Of a stretch of DNA of 64,000 nt, positions 52,620 to 61,113 are shown piece by piece (the first letter of the stretch is position 1; each line of letters begins with the position of its first letter). Below the pieces are notes generated by a model that was not told the DNA's origin, made no database searches, and saw only the letters and a list, made by a program, of their open reading frames with translations. Origin of the DNA: Terriglobales bacterium (GTDB taxonomy: Bacteria; Acidobacteriota; Terriglobia; Bryobacterales; Bryobacteraceae); contig JAIXQP010000052.1 in the NCBI GenBank assembly GCA_027485675.1, forward strand, positions 1 through 64,000, written 5' to 3'. The translations under genes and the position numbers were made by a program.

Positions 52620-53150
52620 ATGATCGCGATCCTTCCCGCCAGCCCCTTGCATGGCCCCGGCGCCGCCGCCGTGGCCGAATCGGTTCGCTTTCACTTGGAT
52701 TCGGCCCGTTCGACGGAAGGATATCTGCTTCACGTCGTCTCGGCGGAGGAGTACGCGAGGCGCTTTGCCGCTTCGGCCTACTCCGTGGTCGCGGTTGACG
52801 AGGGCGAGGTAGTCGGATTCCTCCGCGCCGTGGGCGGCGAGGAGGCGGAGCTGTCCCCACAGTACGCCGAACTCACGGCACCGCTGCCGCTTACGGGCTA
52901 TCTGCTCATTGACCAGATCGGGCTGCTGCCCGCTTATAAGGGGAAGGGCTTGGCGCAGCAGATGCTCGATGCCGTAATTGCCCGGAGTGGCGCGAGCCGG
53001 TTGGGCGCCGTCATTATGCATGGTCCGGTACGCAACGCCCGCTCGCTCGGCTTCTTCACGGGGCGGAACGGATTTTCGCTGGTGCGCGAACTCTCCGAGC
53101 CACCTTTCGAATGGGGATACTACGAAAAACGGCTAGTCGTGGTATCCTGA
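52620..53150 (+). CDS. GNAT-family acetyltransferase
   Basis: 176 residues. The acetyl-CoA-binding region is visible as LIDQIGLLPAYKGKGLAQQM (Q/RxxGxG/A pattern as YKGKGLA), followed by AVIMHGPVRNARSLGFFTGRNGF. The substrate is unknown. Its ATG at 52620 is 2 bases after the preceding stop. Confidence 0.75.
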   Translation: MIAILPASPLHGPGAAAVAESVRFHLDSARSTEGYLLHVVSAEEYARRFAASAYSVVAVDEGEVVGFLRAVGGEEAELSPQYAELTAPLPLTGYLLIDQIGLLPAYKGKGLAQQMLDAVIARSGASRLGAVIMHGPVRNARSLGFFTGRNGFSLVRELSEPPFEWGYYEKRLVVVS

Positions 53151-53166
53151 CAGAAGTGCGTGGGGA

Positions 53167-53195
53167 GCGCCAACGCTATTTTTGCGCGTTGTCGC
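53167..53195 (+). promoter_or_regulatory. Hairpin in the rpmI leader
   Basis: GCG/CGC and CAACGC/GCGTTG pair around one mismatch, with a U-rich loop, in the 75 bases before rpmI. In many bacteria L20 controls rpmI-rplT through a leader structure; whether this hairpin does so cannot be said from sequence. Confidence 0.3.
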
Positions 53196-53225
53196 CCTAC
53201 GTCATTATTCCCCCAAGGAAATCCC

Positions 53226-53420
53226 ATGCCGAAGTTGAAAACGCACAAGGGCGCGAAGAAGCGCTTTAAGAAGACCGGCTCAGGTAAGGTCATGCGGCAT
53301 CACGCCAATGCCCGCCACCTGCTCTCCGGCAAAAGCCGCGCGCGCAAGCGGAAGCTGAAAGGTGACGTCGTAATGGATGCCACCAATAGCCCCGAAATGC
53401 TGCGGATGCTGCCCTACTAG
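53226..53420 (+). CDS. rpmI: Ribosomal protein bL35
   Basis: 64 residues from ATG 53226 (AAGGAA 6-11 bases upstream). PKLKTHKGAKKRFKKTGSGK at the N-terminus and the basic RARKRKLKGDVV are typical. The usual upstream partner infC is missing here; a GNAT gene takes its place. Confidence 0.97.
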   Translation: MPKLKTHKGAKKRFKKTGSGKVMRHHANARHLLSGKSRARKRKLKGDVVMDATNSPEMLRMLPY

Positions 53421-53504
53421 GGCAGCCCCGCTACCCGAGCGGCCGAGGCTCCTCGCACGTGCCCGTTCCGCCGGACAGACTAATTCACTCACAAGGAGAC
53501 AAAC

Positions 53505-53861
53505 GTGCCCAGAGTAAAACGATCTACTAAACGTACAAATTACCGGAAGAAAACTCTCGCCCGGGCGAAAGGATACTTCCTCACTAAGTCCAAGCTGAAT
53601 CGCTCGGCCCAGGAAGCGGTAGAGAAGGCTTTGAAGTATGCCTTCACCGGCCGTCGCCAGAAGAAACGCAACTTCCGCTCGCTGTGGATTGTGCGTATCA
53701 ACGCGGCTTGCCACCTCGGCGGCATCTCGTACAGCAAGTTCATGGCCGGCATCAAGAAGGCTGGCATCGAGCTGAATCGGAAGATGTTGGCCGATATCGC
53801 CGCCACCGACGCTTCGGCCTTCGCGGCCCTTGTCGATAAGGCCAAAGCAGCCCTCGCGTAA
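53505..53861 (+). CDS. rplT: Ribosomal protein bL20
   Basis: 118 residues starting with GTG at 53505, after AAGGAG at 53493-53498. [39 protein letters not shown] and [13 protein letters not shown]-like C-terminal residues fit L20, which is essential for early 50S assembly and commonly represses its own operon. The pheST genes often found downstream are absent; zapB and zapA follow. Confidence 0.97.
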   Translation: MPRVKRSTKRTNYRKKTLARAKGYFLTKSKLNRSAQEAVEKALKYAFTGRRQKKRNFRSLWIVRINAACHLGGISYSKFMAGIKKAGIELNRKMLADIAATDASAFAALVDKAKAALA

Positions 53862-53867
53862 ACTACC

Positions 53868-54152
53868 ATGGGACAGCTGTTCGAAGATACCGACAGCCTG
53901 GACGGCCTTGAGGAGCGTATCCTCAAGGTCGTCGACCTGATCCAGCAGCTCCGGGAGGAGAACCAATCTCTCCGGGATCAGTTGACGGCGAGTGAAGCTG
54001 AGGCGCGCAAGGCTAAGGCCGAACTCGATAACTTCCAATCCTCCTCCTCTTCGGCGGAGAAAGAGTTGGAACTGCTTCGCTCCGAACGGAAGCAGGTTAA
54101 GAACCGCATTGAAAAATTGCTCGGACAAATGGACCGCTTAGCGGACTCCTAG
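53868..54152 (+). CDS. zapB: ZapB-like coiled-coil cell-division protein
   Basis: 94 residues, almost entirely coiled coil (LEERILKVVDLIQQLREENQ, ASEAEARKAKAELDNF, EKELELLRSERKQVKNRIEK). Its placement directly before zapA supports ZapB, which cross-links Z-ring ZapA, over an unrelated coiled coil. Six bases after rplT. Confidence 0.75.
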   Translation: MGQLFEDTDSLDGLEERILKVVDLIQQLREENQSLRDQLTASEAEARKAKAELDNFQSSSSSAEKELELLRSERKQVKNRIEKLLGQMDRLADS

Positions 54153-54162
54153 GGTTCCTGTT

Positions 54163-54444
54163 ATGGATGCGACTGCCCCCTCGGATCCAGTAAAAGTACG
54201 TGTGACCGTGTTCAATCAGGTCTACAATCTCTCGACGACGGGAGACCCGGCCGAATTGGAAGAATCGGCGCGCCGCGTGGACGAATTGATGGCGTCTATC
54301 GCGCGGGGTGGAAACCTGGATGCGGCCCGCATTGCGGTGCTGGCCGCCATGCATCTGGCCGATCAGCTTCGGTTAGCCGAGCAGGCAACCGCCCGGTTGC
54401 AATCCGCGGTGCGGCAGCTCGACAAGGTGATTGACGCTGCCTAA
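54163..54444 (+). CDS. zapA: Cell-division protein ZapA
   Basis: 93 residues. The N-terminal beta-strand segment VKVRVTVFNQVYNLST and helix EESARRVDELMASIARGG, ALHLADQLRLAEQAT-like coiled coil fit ZapA, which bundles FtsZ. It lies 10 bases after zapB. Confidence 0.88.
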   Translation: MDATAPSDPVKVRVTVFNQVYNLSTTGDPAELEESARRVDELMASIARGGNLDAARIAVLAAMHLADQLRLAEQATARLQSAVRQLDKVIDAA

Positions 54445-54563
54445 CGCGGCGCTGCGTGGGTGGCCTGAAACGGGTCCAGCCGGCTCAGAAAGTCCGCCCA
54501 CATCAGAACTCGACGCCGTCATCGCCGGCCAGAGCGAACTTCTCCGCCAGGTTAACCTGGTTC
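54445..54563 (+). ncRNA. Possible structured RNA (6S RNA position) after zapA
   Basis: The 119 bases between zapA and the DUF1697 gene have no open frame with a good start. They fold locally: an outer CGGCG/CGCCG stem (54447-54451 with 54514-54518), an inner 8-bp GUGGGUGG/CCGCCCAC stem with one G-U (54456-54463 with 54494-54501) and an apical CUGA/UCAG hairpin. A long-range GGCCUGAA/UUCAUGCC pairing is an alternative. In many bacteria the 6S RNA gene ssrS lies just after zapA, hence the suggestion; the region is shorter than typical 6S RNA and I cannot show the conserved bubble. Confidence 0.3.
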
Positions 54564-55028
54564 ATGCCTTCAACCTATCTCGCTCTGTTGCGCGGAATCA
54601 ATGTCGGCGGCCGGACCAGCCTTCCCATGGCGGAGCTCGTCCGGCTCTGCGAAGCGGCCGGTTGCACCGGCGTCCAAACGTACATCCAGTCGGGCAACGT
54701 TCTGTTTAACGCCGAACCCGCCGTCGCTGCCGCTCTCCCCGGCCTGCTCCCCTTCCCCACACTCATCCGCACCGCCACCGAGCTTGACGCCGTCATCGCT
54801 GGCAACCCCTACCCGCCCGAACACTCCCACGTCACCTTCCTGTTCGCACCCGCTCCGCCGCTGCCCCTTCCCCAACCACCGGAAGCCCTGACGGCCAATG
54901 GCCTTCACCTCTACCTCTACCTGCCCAACGGCGTCGGCCGCAGCAAACTCGCCGCCGCCATGCCCAAACTCGGCACCACCCGCAATTGGCGCACCGTCAC
55001 CAAACTCCGCCAACTGATGGCGGGCTGA
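54564..55028 (+). CDS. DUF1697 family protein
   Basis: 154 residues from ATG 54564. STYLALLRGINVGGRTSLPM and GCTGVQTYIQSGNVLFNAE are the family signature; the C-terminal KLGTTRNWRTVTKLRQLM also fits. Members are usually about 175-180 residues, so the middle is shortened, but the frame is intact. Function unknown. No obvious Shine-Dalgarno. Confidence 0.85.
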   Translation: MPSTYLALLRGINVGGRTSLPMAELVRLCEAAGCTGVQTYIQSGNVLFNAEPAVAAALPGLLPFPTLIRTATELDAVIAGNPYPPEHSHVTFLFAPAPPLPLPQPPEALTANGLHLYLYLPNGVGRSKLAAAMPKLGTTRNWRTVTKLRQLMAG

Positions 55029-55038
55029 GCGCACTTGC

Positions 55039-55044
55039 TATCCT
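55039..55044 (+). promoter_or_regulatory. -10-like hexamer 6 bases from the phosphatase start
   Basis: TATCCT ends six bases before ATG 55051, with no Shine-Dalgarno between. It repeats the leaderless-type spacing seen at 19745, 34060 and 57440. Confidence 0.35.
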
Positions 55045-55050
55045 GACCGG

Positions 55051-55560
55051 ATGCTCCTTCGCTGCGGCCTTCTCCTTCTGGTGGCGCTCGCTGCTGTCCC
55101 CCAGGACCTCCTCGTCACCGGGCCGGCCACCCTTTTCCTGGTCCGCCACGCCGAACGCGCCGGCGGCTCTCCCGACGATCCCATTACGAAGTTCGGAGAG
55201 GAACGCGCCGCCTTGCTGAGCCGCACCCTTGGGGAAGCCGGCGTCCGCAAGATCATCGTCAGCGAGACGCTGCGATCCCGCCAGACTGCGGAACCCCTCG
55301 CTGCCGCCCTCAAACAGAAACCCATCGTCATCAAGCGCGGCGCCTTGGCCGAAGTTGTCGCCGAACTGCGAAAGAGCGTGGGCAACGGCTCCATCGTCGC
55401 CATCCGTCACTCCGATGAGATCCCCGCTCTCGTCGAAGCCCTCGCCGGGCCCCCGCTGAAAGTGCCCGCCTATGGCGACCAGGAGTACGACCGCCTCCTG
55501 GTCCTCACGCTGATCCAGGGCCGGGCGATCAACGTCCGCACCCTGCGCTTCGGGCGCTAA
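55051..55560 (+). CDS. Exported histidine-phosphatase family protein
   Basis: 169 residues with a signal peptide (LRCGLLLLVALAAVPQ). The phosphoglycerate-mutase-like motif LFLVRHAER carries the catalytic His (RHA instead of RHG). SETLRSRQTAEPLA and the second His in IVAIRHSDEIPALVE complete the active site. It is probably a periplasmic or outer-face phosphatase. Its stop overlaps the convergent acyltransferase by 4 bases. Confidence 0.82.
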   Translation: MLLRCGLLLLVALAAVPQDLLVTGPATLFLVRHAERAGGSPDDPITKFGEERAALLSRTLGEAGVRKIIVSETLRSRQTAEPLAAALKQKPIVIKRGALAEVVAELRKSVGNGSIVAIRHSDEIPALVEALAGPPLKVPAYGDQEYDRLLVLTLIQGRAINVRTLRFGR

Positions 55561-56648
55561 TCCTTCGCGGCGGCCACGCGCCCCGTCGCCCACTCGCTCT
55601 CGCGGCCCGGTCCCGTCACGTGCAGCATCCCTTCGGCATCCACTCGCATCGTCACTCCCAACAGCGGTTTGCCGCCGAACGCCACCGGCCCGCCCATCTC
55701 CCAGAACACGAGCCAGTCCCCTTCCCCCGGCTTCCACTCGCGCCCCATCGCCATCGCGAAAAGCAACTCGTATAGCCGGCCCGCCACCGGCGTTCCGAAC
55801 ATCGCCGCGCTTTCGATGGTCGCCAGCAGATCCTGTTGCCGCACCGCGACTCCCTCGAACCGGATGGGCCCGTCGCCCAGCGCCAACACCGCCGCCATTA
55901 CCGCAATGGCATACTCCCGGTCGTCCGTCGCCGCAACCTCTTCGACGCGGCCTCCCCGGCGCCGGTTCGCCTCGCGCCACCACTCGCCGTAGGTCATCGT
56001 CCCCACGGCCAGCGTCTCGCGCTCGCGCAGCGCCACATCGTGGAACCGCTCGGCCAGTGTCTCGCCGATCAGGCGCAGCACCTGCCGCTGCACCTCCTCG
56101 GGCGTCGTCTCGGACGGCAAGGGCTTGCCGATCGAAATCGTTACCGGCCAGCGCCGCCACGGAAACCACGGCGCCGGAGTTGGCGACAGCGGGTGCTTCC
56201 ACAAGCCGCTGATGTGCATCGGGATAATCGGGGCATCCGTGCCCTGCAGGATCTTCTCGTACCCCCGGCGGAACGGCCCCATCGCGCCGGTCCGGGTGAT
56301 CTCTCCCTCCGGAAAGATCCCGACCATGTGGCCCTCTTTGATCACGGCCTGCGCCCCGCGCAGGTTGGCGACAATCTCGCGGATGCCCTCCTGCGCCATC
56401 GGAATGCAGAACAGCGCTTTGGCAAACGGCTGGGCGTACTTGTTCTCGTAGTAAGGCTTCCAGAGCAGGTACCGGATCCAGCGCCGTGTCCCGCTTCCCA
56501 TTAGAAACGCATCGAGGAAGGAGTAGTGGTTCGCCGCTACCAGCGCCGGGCCGGTCGCCGGCAGCTTCTCCCCCCGGCGTTTCACCCGCAGCAAGACCTT
56601 CAAAACGCCGTGCATGAACAGGCGCAACGCTTCGGAAAAGAGAATCAA
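55557..56648 (-). CDS. PlsC-type 1-acyl-glycerol-3-phosphate acyltransferase-like protein
   Basis: 363 residues from a TTG at 56648 that overlaps the ROK kinase stop (TTGA); an ATG at 56615 is the alternative. The acyltransferase motif NHYSFLD (HX4D, about His41/Asp46) and FPEGEIT are present, with the membrane-associated segment before them. The C-terminal 150 residues have a second, unrecognised domain (DREYAIAVMAAVLALGDGP). It probably acylates a glycerophospholipid or related lipid. A frame extension to 56834 lies inside the ROK gene and is rejected. Confidence 0.8.
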   Translation of the reverse strand: MILFSEALRLFMHGVLKVLLRVKRRGEKLPATGPALVAANHYSFLDAFLMGSGTRRWIRYLLWKPYYENKYAQPFAKALFCIPMAQEGIREIVANLRGAQAVIKEGHMVGIFPEGEITRTGAMGPFRRGYEKILQGTDAPIIPMHISGLWKHPLSPTPAPWFPWRRWPVTISIGKPLPSETTPEEVQRQVLRLIGETLAERFHDVALRERETLAVGTMTYGEWWREANRRRGGRVEEVAATDDREYAIAVMAAVLALGDGPIRFEGVAVRQQDLLATIESAAMFGTPVAGRLYELLFAMAMGREWKPGEGDWLVFWEMGGPVAFGGKPLLGVTMRVDAEGMLHVTGPGRESEWATGRVAAAKD

Positions 56649-57433
56649 CCGCGCACCGCCAAGGCCAACGCGCCTAACGTTCCCGCCCGTTGCCCGAACT
56701 TCGGCGCCCGAATCAACGGCATCGGCGCGTAACCGGCCATGTACTTCTTCGCCGCCGCCCGCACCTTTCCTAACATCCCCGCGTGTTTCATCACCCCGCC
56801 GCCCAGCAAAACCATCCGCGGCGACAGGACGCACGCATAAATCTGCAACGCCATACCCAGATACTCCGCCGCCAACTCATAATCATAGCCCCGCGCCGCA
56901 ATCGCCGGTCCGGAAGCCAAGCCTTCTAAACAATCTCCATGCGCAAAACAGATGCCCGGCGCCGCGTCCAACCGTGGCACCCGCACATGCCCCATCTCCG
57001 GGTGCAGCAACCCGTGCAACAGCTTGCCGCCGACCACGCCGCCGCCTCCAATGCCCGTTCCCACCGTCACGTAGAGCAGCGGATCCACGCCCTGCCCCGC
57101 GCCCCACAGGTGCTCGCCGAGCGCCGCGCCGTTCACATCCGTATCGAGTACCGTCTTCGCTCGCAGCGCCCGCTCCACCGCCGCTTGAATCGCAAAGCCG
57201 CGCCAGGCGACTTTCGGCGTCGTCTTCGCAATCTTGCCCCCGGCCAGGTCTACGGGTCCGAAACAGGCGATACCCACTCGCTTCACTTTTTTCCCTGCGA
57301 AAAACGCGGCCACCCCGGCCATCGTCTCTTCCGGCGTCGTCGTGGGAATCTCGGCGGAAATAACGACATCCTCCGGTCCCGTTCCCACCGCGCACACGAA
57401 CTTGGTGCCCCCCGCTTCGATTGCTCCGAACAT
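56645..57433 (-). CDS. ROK-family sugar kinase (fructokinase-like)
   Basis: 262 residues. ATP-binding AIEAGGTKFVCAVGTG and TVGTGIGGGGVVGGKLL are typical. The zinc-binding His/Cys set is seen in HPEMGHVRVPR and CFAHGDCLEGLASGPA, as in the fructokinase (GmuE/YdhR) subgroup. It phosphorylates a hexose at the expense of ATP. It is divergent from the DUF1549 gene, with 26 bases between start codons. Confidence 0.85.
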   Translation of the reverse strand: MFGAIEAGGTKFVCAVGTGPEDVVISAEIPTTTPEETMAGVAAFFAGKKVKRVGIACFGPVDLAGGKIAKTTPKVAWRGFAIQAAVERALRAKTVLDTDVNGAALGEHLWGAGQGVDPLLYVTVGTGIGGGGVVGGKLLHGLLHPEMGHVRVPRLDAAPGICFAHGDCLEGLASGPAIAARGYDYELAAEYLGMALQIYACVLSPRMVLLGGGVMKHAGMLGKVRAAAKKYMAGYAPMPLIRAPKFGQRAGTLGALALAVRG

Positions 57434-57439
57434 CCCTAT

Positions 57440-57445
57440 ATTGTA
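57440..57445 (-). promoter_or_regulatory. -10-like TACAAT before the ROK kinase
   Basis: On the minus strand TACAAT ends six bases before the ATG at 57433, with no Shine-Dalgarno. It lies in the 26-base divergent gap shared with the DUF1549 gene, so the two promoters must overlap. Confidence 0.35.
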
Positions 57446-57459
57446 TGTTGGATGCAGTT

Positions 57460-59718
57460 ATGCGGACACTTGTGTTCTTCGTGCTAACCGCTTATTTGCT
57501 GCCGGCGCAGGACCTTGCCGAACGCGCCCACGCCGTTCTCGCCCAAAACTGCCTTGGTTGCCATAGCAGCGCCGCGAAACTGTCGGGTCTCGATCTCTCG
57601 ACGCGCGAAGCCGCCTTGAAAGGCGGCCACGCCGGACCCGCGCTCGTCCCCGGCGACGCGGCCGCCAGCCGCCTCTATAAGGCGGTCGCCCGTATGGCTG
57701 GCGTCCCGGCCATGCCCGCGGCCAAGCCGCTCCCCGCCGCCGCGGTCGCCACGCTCAAAGAGTGGATCGACGCCGGCGCCCCCTGGCTCAACGCTCCGTC
57801 CACACCCATTCCCAACTGGTGGTCCTTCCAACCCGTCCGCCGGCCCGCGGTCCCCGCCGCTTCTCCCTGGACCAAGAACCCCATCGACCACTTCATCGCC
57901 GCCAAGCACGCCGAAAAGGGCTTCCGCCCCGCTCCCGAAGCCGACCGCGCCACCCTCGTCCGCCGGGTCTACCTCGACCTCACCGGTCTGCCCCCCACCG
58001 CCGCCCAACTCGCCGCCGCCCCGCCCTACGAACAACTCGTCGACCAGCTCCTTGCCTCCCCCCGCTACGGCGAAAAGTGGGGCCGCTACTGGCTCGACCT
58101 CGTCCGCTACTCCGACACCGCCGGCTTCGAACTCGATACCCACATCCCCGACGCCTGGCGCTACCGCGACTACGTCATCGACTCCTTTAACAACGACAAG
58201 CCTTACCCCCTCTTCCTCCGCGAACAGATCGCCGGCGACGAACTCTTCCGCGACGATCCCGCCGCCATCAGCGGCACCGGCTACTACTGCGTCGGCCCCA
58301 ATCGCGACTACTTCCCCGACCAGGCCGACATCAACCGCGTCGAAACCCTCACCGACTTCGTGGATACGACCTCCTCCGTCATCCTCGGCCTCTCGGCCGG
58401 CTGCGCCCGCTGCCACGATCACAAGTTTGATCCCATCCCGCAGCGCGACTACTTCCGACTGCAGGCCATCTTCGCGCCCTTCGTCAAGACCCGCATCCCG
58501 CTCAGCCGCCTCGAATCCCTCGGCTTTGATACCGCCGAAAACAAGCGTGAGATTCAGCTTCGAGAGATCGGTGAGCAAATCCGCTCCATCCAAAAGGATT
58601 GTAAGGATTTAGCCAATTGCTCCGACCCGCGCTTGCTGCCCATTCAGCAACGCCTCGTCAAGATGTTCGCGGGTTATAAATCGAAGCCCTTCGCCTGCGG
58701 GATTACCGACATCAGTGATGTCTCACCCAAGACCTTCATCCCTGGTAAGAGCAAGCAGGAGATCTTCCCGGGCTTCTTCACCGCCCTCGGCGGCGGCGAT
58801 GTGTCGCTCGAGCCGCCCGAGCTGCCGGTCGCTACCGGCCCGATCCCCTATCAGCCCACCACCGGCCGCCGCGCCGCGCTCGCGGCGTGGCTGACGAAAG
58901 AGGATCATCCACTAACGAACCGTGTCATCGTTAACCGTATCTGGCAGCAGCACTTCGGCCGCGGCGTTGTCGCCACCCCCAACGACTTTGGCACCCGTGG
59001 TGCTCCGCCCTCGCACCCCGAACTCCTCGACTGGCTCGCCAGCGAATTCGTCGCCCAGGGCGGCTCCTTCAAGCGGCTTCACCGGCTGATTCTCACAAGC
59101 GCCACCTACCGCCAGGCGGTCGCCCCCAACCCCGCCGACCCGGAGAACGTCTATCTCGCCGGCTTCAAGCGCCGCCGCCTGGCCGCCGAGGAGATCCATG
59201 ACGCCGTGCTGCAGTCCGCCGGTTCCCTGAATCTGAAGATGCACGGCAAGCCCGTTGTTCCGCCGCTGAGCAAAGAGGAGCTGTTCAATCTCATCGGCCG
59301 CCCGGAGGATACCTGGGTCCTCTCCTCCGACCCCACCGAGTACACCCGGCGTGCCGTTTACATGTTCAACAAGCGCACCTTCCGCCTGCCGATGATGGAG
59401 GTTTTCGACGCGCCCGAGAGCATGATGACCTGCGCCCGCCGGGAGTCCTCCACCTCCGCCCCGCAGTCGCTGAGCCTCTTCAACGGCGACTTCCTGCTCC
59501 GTCAGGCCCGGGCCATGGCCACCGAGTTGGCCGTTGCCGCCGATCCGGTGCAAACCGCTTGGCAGCGGATTCTGGTTCGCCCGCCCACAGCCGCCGAGCG
59601 CCAATCCGCCACCGCGTTTCTGGCGACCCAGCAGGAGAACGCCGGCACCCGCGAAGCCGCTCTGACGGAGCTGGTGCGCGGTCTCTTTAACTTCAACGAA
59701 TTTCTTTACGTGGACTAG
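57460..59718 (+). CDS. DUF1549/DUF1553 protein with an N-terminal c-type haem domain (PSD1 family)
   Basis: 752 residues from ATG 57460. The signal peptide [16 protein letters not shown] is followed by a planctomycete-type cytochrome c domain with CLGCH at 31-35. The DUF1549 region ([53 protein letters not shown]) has a second CxxCH. The C-terminal DUF1553 half follows ([20 protein letters not shown]). It is the standard partner of the DUF1501 gene next to it, five bases away. The pair is thought to degrade complex glycans, but no enzymatic activity is established. Confidence 0.92.
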   Translation: MRTLVFFVLTAYLLPAQDLAERAHAVLAQNCLGCHSSAAKLSGLDLSTREAALKGGHAGPALVPGDAAASRLYKAVARMAGVPAMPAAKPLPAAAVATLKEWIDAGAPWLNAPSTPIPNWWSFQPVRRPAVPAASPWTKNPIDHFIAAKHAEKGFRPAPEADRATLVRRVYLDLTGLPPTAAQLAAAPPYEQLVDQLLASPRYGEKWGRYWLDLVRYSDTAGFELDTHIPDAWRYRDYVIDSFNNDKPYPLFLREQIAGDELFRDDPAAISGTGYYCVGPNRDYFPDQADINRVETLTDFVDTTSSVILGLSAGCARCHDHKFDPIPQRDYFRLQAIFAPFVKTRIPLSRLESLGFDTAENKREIQLREIGEQIRSIQKDCKDLANCSDPRLLPIQQRLVKMFAGYKSKPFACGITDISDVSPKTFIPGKSKQEIFPGFFTALGGGDVSLEPPELPVATGPIPYQPTTGRRAALAAWLTKEDHPLTNRVIVNRIWQQHFGRGVVATPNDFGTRGAPPSHPELLDWLASEFVAQGGSFKRLHRLILTSATYRQAVAPNPADPENVYLAGFKRRRLAAEEIHDAVLQSAGSLNLKMHGKPVVPPLSKEELFNLIGRPEDTWVLSSDPTEYTRRAVYMFNKRTFRLPMMEVFDAPESMMTCARRESSTSAPQSLSLFNGDFLLRQARAMATELAVAADPVQTAWQRILVRPPTAAERQSATAFLATQQENAGTREAALTELVRGLFNFNEFLYVD

Positions 59719-59723
59719 CTAAC

Positions 59724-61100
59724 ATGCTCACCCGCCGCAACTTCCTCACCAAGACCGGCGCCGGATTTGGCGCCTTGGCCGCCGCCAGCTTGCTCGAAGC
59801 CGGAGCCAAGCCGTCCCACTTCCCGACGAAGGTGAAGACGGTCATCTACCTCTTCATGCACGGCGGTGTGAGCCACATTGATACCTGGGACCCCAAGCCC
59901 GAGCTGACCAAACGGTCCGGCCAGACGATTCCGGCCTCGTTCGTCAAGGGGTTAAAGACGAGCCGCATCGACTTCACCAAGGCGATCATGCGCGGCTCGC
60001 CGTGGGAGTTCCGGCGCTACGGCCAGTCGGGTCTTGCCGTGTCGGATCTTTTTCCGAACATCGCCAAGCACGCCGATTCGCTGGCGCTGATCCGCTCCTG
60101 TTACGGTGATGCGTTTGACCATGCGCCCGCGATGTACCTCCGCAGCACCGGTTCGCAGTTCCCCGGCCGGCCCAGCCTCGGCTCCTGGTCGATTTACGGC
60201 TTGGGTTCGGAGAACGAGAACCTGCCGGGGTTCGTGGTGATGTCGGATGGCGCGATGAAGTGCGGTCCGCAGGGGTATGGCGCGGGGTTCCTGCCGGCGA
60301 TCTATCAGGGCACGGTGTTCCGGGGCGGCAAGTATCCGATCCTCGACCTGGCCACGCCCGAGGGGATAGCGGACAAGACGCAACGGACGACGCTCGACTT
60401 TTTGAACCAGTTGAACCAGCAGCACTTGGCCGCGCGGCCGGGTGATTCGGATCTGGAGGCGCGCTTAGCCTCCTATGAACTCGCCTACCGGATGCAGTCC
60501 GCGGCGCCGGACGCGGTGGATCTCAGCAGCGAGAGCGAGGCGACGAAGAAGCTGTACGGCATTGGCGAAACCAAGACTGACGATTTTGGCCGCAAGTGTC
60601 TCTTGGCGCGCCGGTTAGCGGAGCGCGGGGTGCGGTTCATCCAGCTGTACTCCGGCACTCACCAGGGCGACGATTGGGATGCGCATAGCGACCTGACCGG
60701 CGGCCACAACAAGATGGCGGCCAAGAGTGATCTGCCGATTGCGGGTCTGCTGACGGATCTGAAGGGCCGGGGGCTGCTCGACCAGACGCTGGTCATTTGG
60801 GGTACTGAGTTCGGCCGCACGCCGCTCGCCGAAGGAGCCAACGGCCGCGACCATCATCCGTATGCGTTCTCGATGTGGATGGCGGGCGCGGGGATCAAGG
60901 GCGGTAAGGTGTACGGCGCGACGGACGAGTTCGGCCTGCGGCCGGTGGAGAACCCGGTGGACAGCCACGACGTCAACGCGACGATTCTGCGGCTGATGGG
61001 CATGGACCACACCAAGCTGACCTACTTCTACCAGAGCCGCGACATGCGCCTGACCGACGTCCACGGGGAGCGGGAGTTTACGAAGTTCTTGCTGGCCTGA
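59724..61100 (+). CDS. DUF1501 protein
   Basis: 458 residues. A twin-arginine-like N-terminus (TRRNFLTKTGAGFGALAAAS) precedes a sulfatase/alkaline-phosphatase-like fold with YLFMHGGVSHIDTWDPKPEL, EFGRTPLAEGANGRDHHPY and FSMWMAGAGIKGGKVYGATD. It is the partner of the preceding DUF1549/1553 protein. Enzymatic role not established. A decayed copy of its 3' end lies at 62828. Confidence 0.92.
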   Translation: MLTRRNFLTKTGAGFGALAAASLLEAGAKPSHFPTKVKTVIYLFMHGGVSHIDTWDPKPELTKRSGQTIPASFVKGLKTSRIDFTKAIMRGSPWEFRRYGQSGLAVSDLFPNIAKHADSLALIRSCYGDAFDHAPAMYLRSTGSQFPGRPSLGSWSIYGLGSENENLPGFVVMSDGAMKCGPQGYGAGFLPAIYQGTVFRGGKYPILDLATPEGIADKTQRTTLDFLNQLNQQHLAARPGDSDLEARLASYELAYRMQSAAPDAVDLSSESEATKKLYGIGETKTDDFGRKCLLARRLAERGVRFIQLYSGTHQGDDWDAHSDLTGGHNKMAAKSDLPIAGLLTDLKGRGLLDQTLVIWGTEFGRTPLAEGANGRDHHPYAFSMWMAGAGIKGGKVYGATDEFGLRPVENPVDSHDVNATILRLMGMDHTKLTYFYQSRDMRLTDVHGEREFTKFLLA

Positions 61101-61113
61101 ACTGGCCGCCTGT

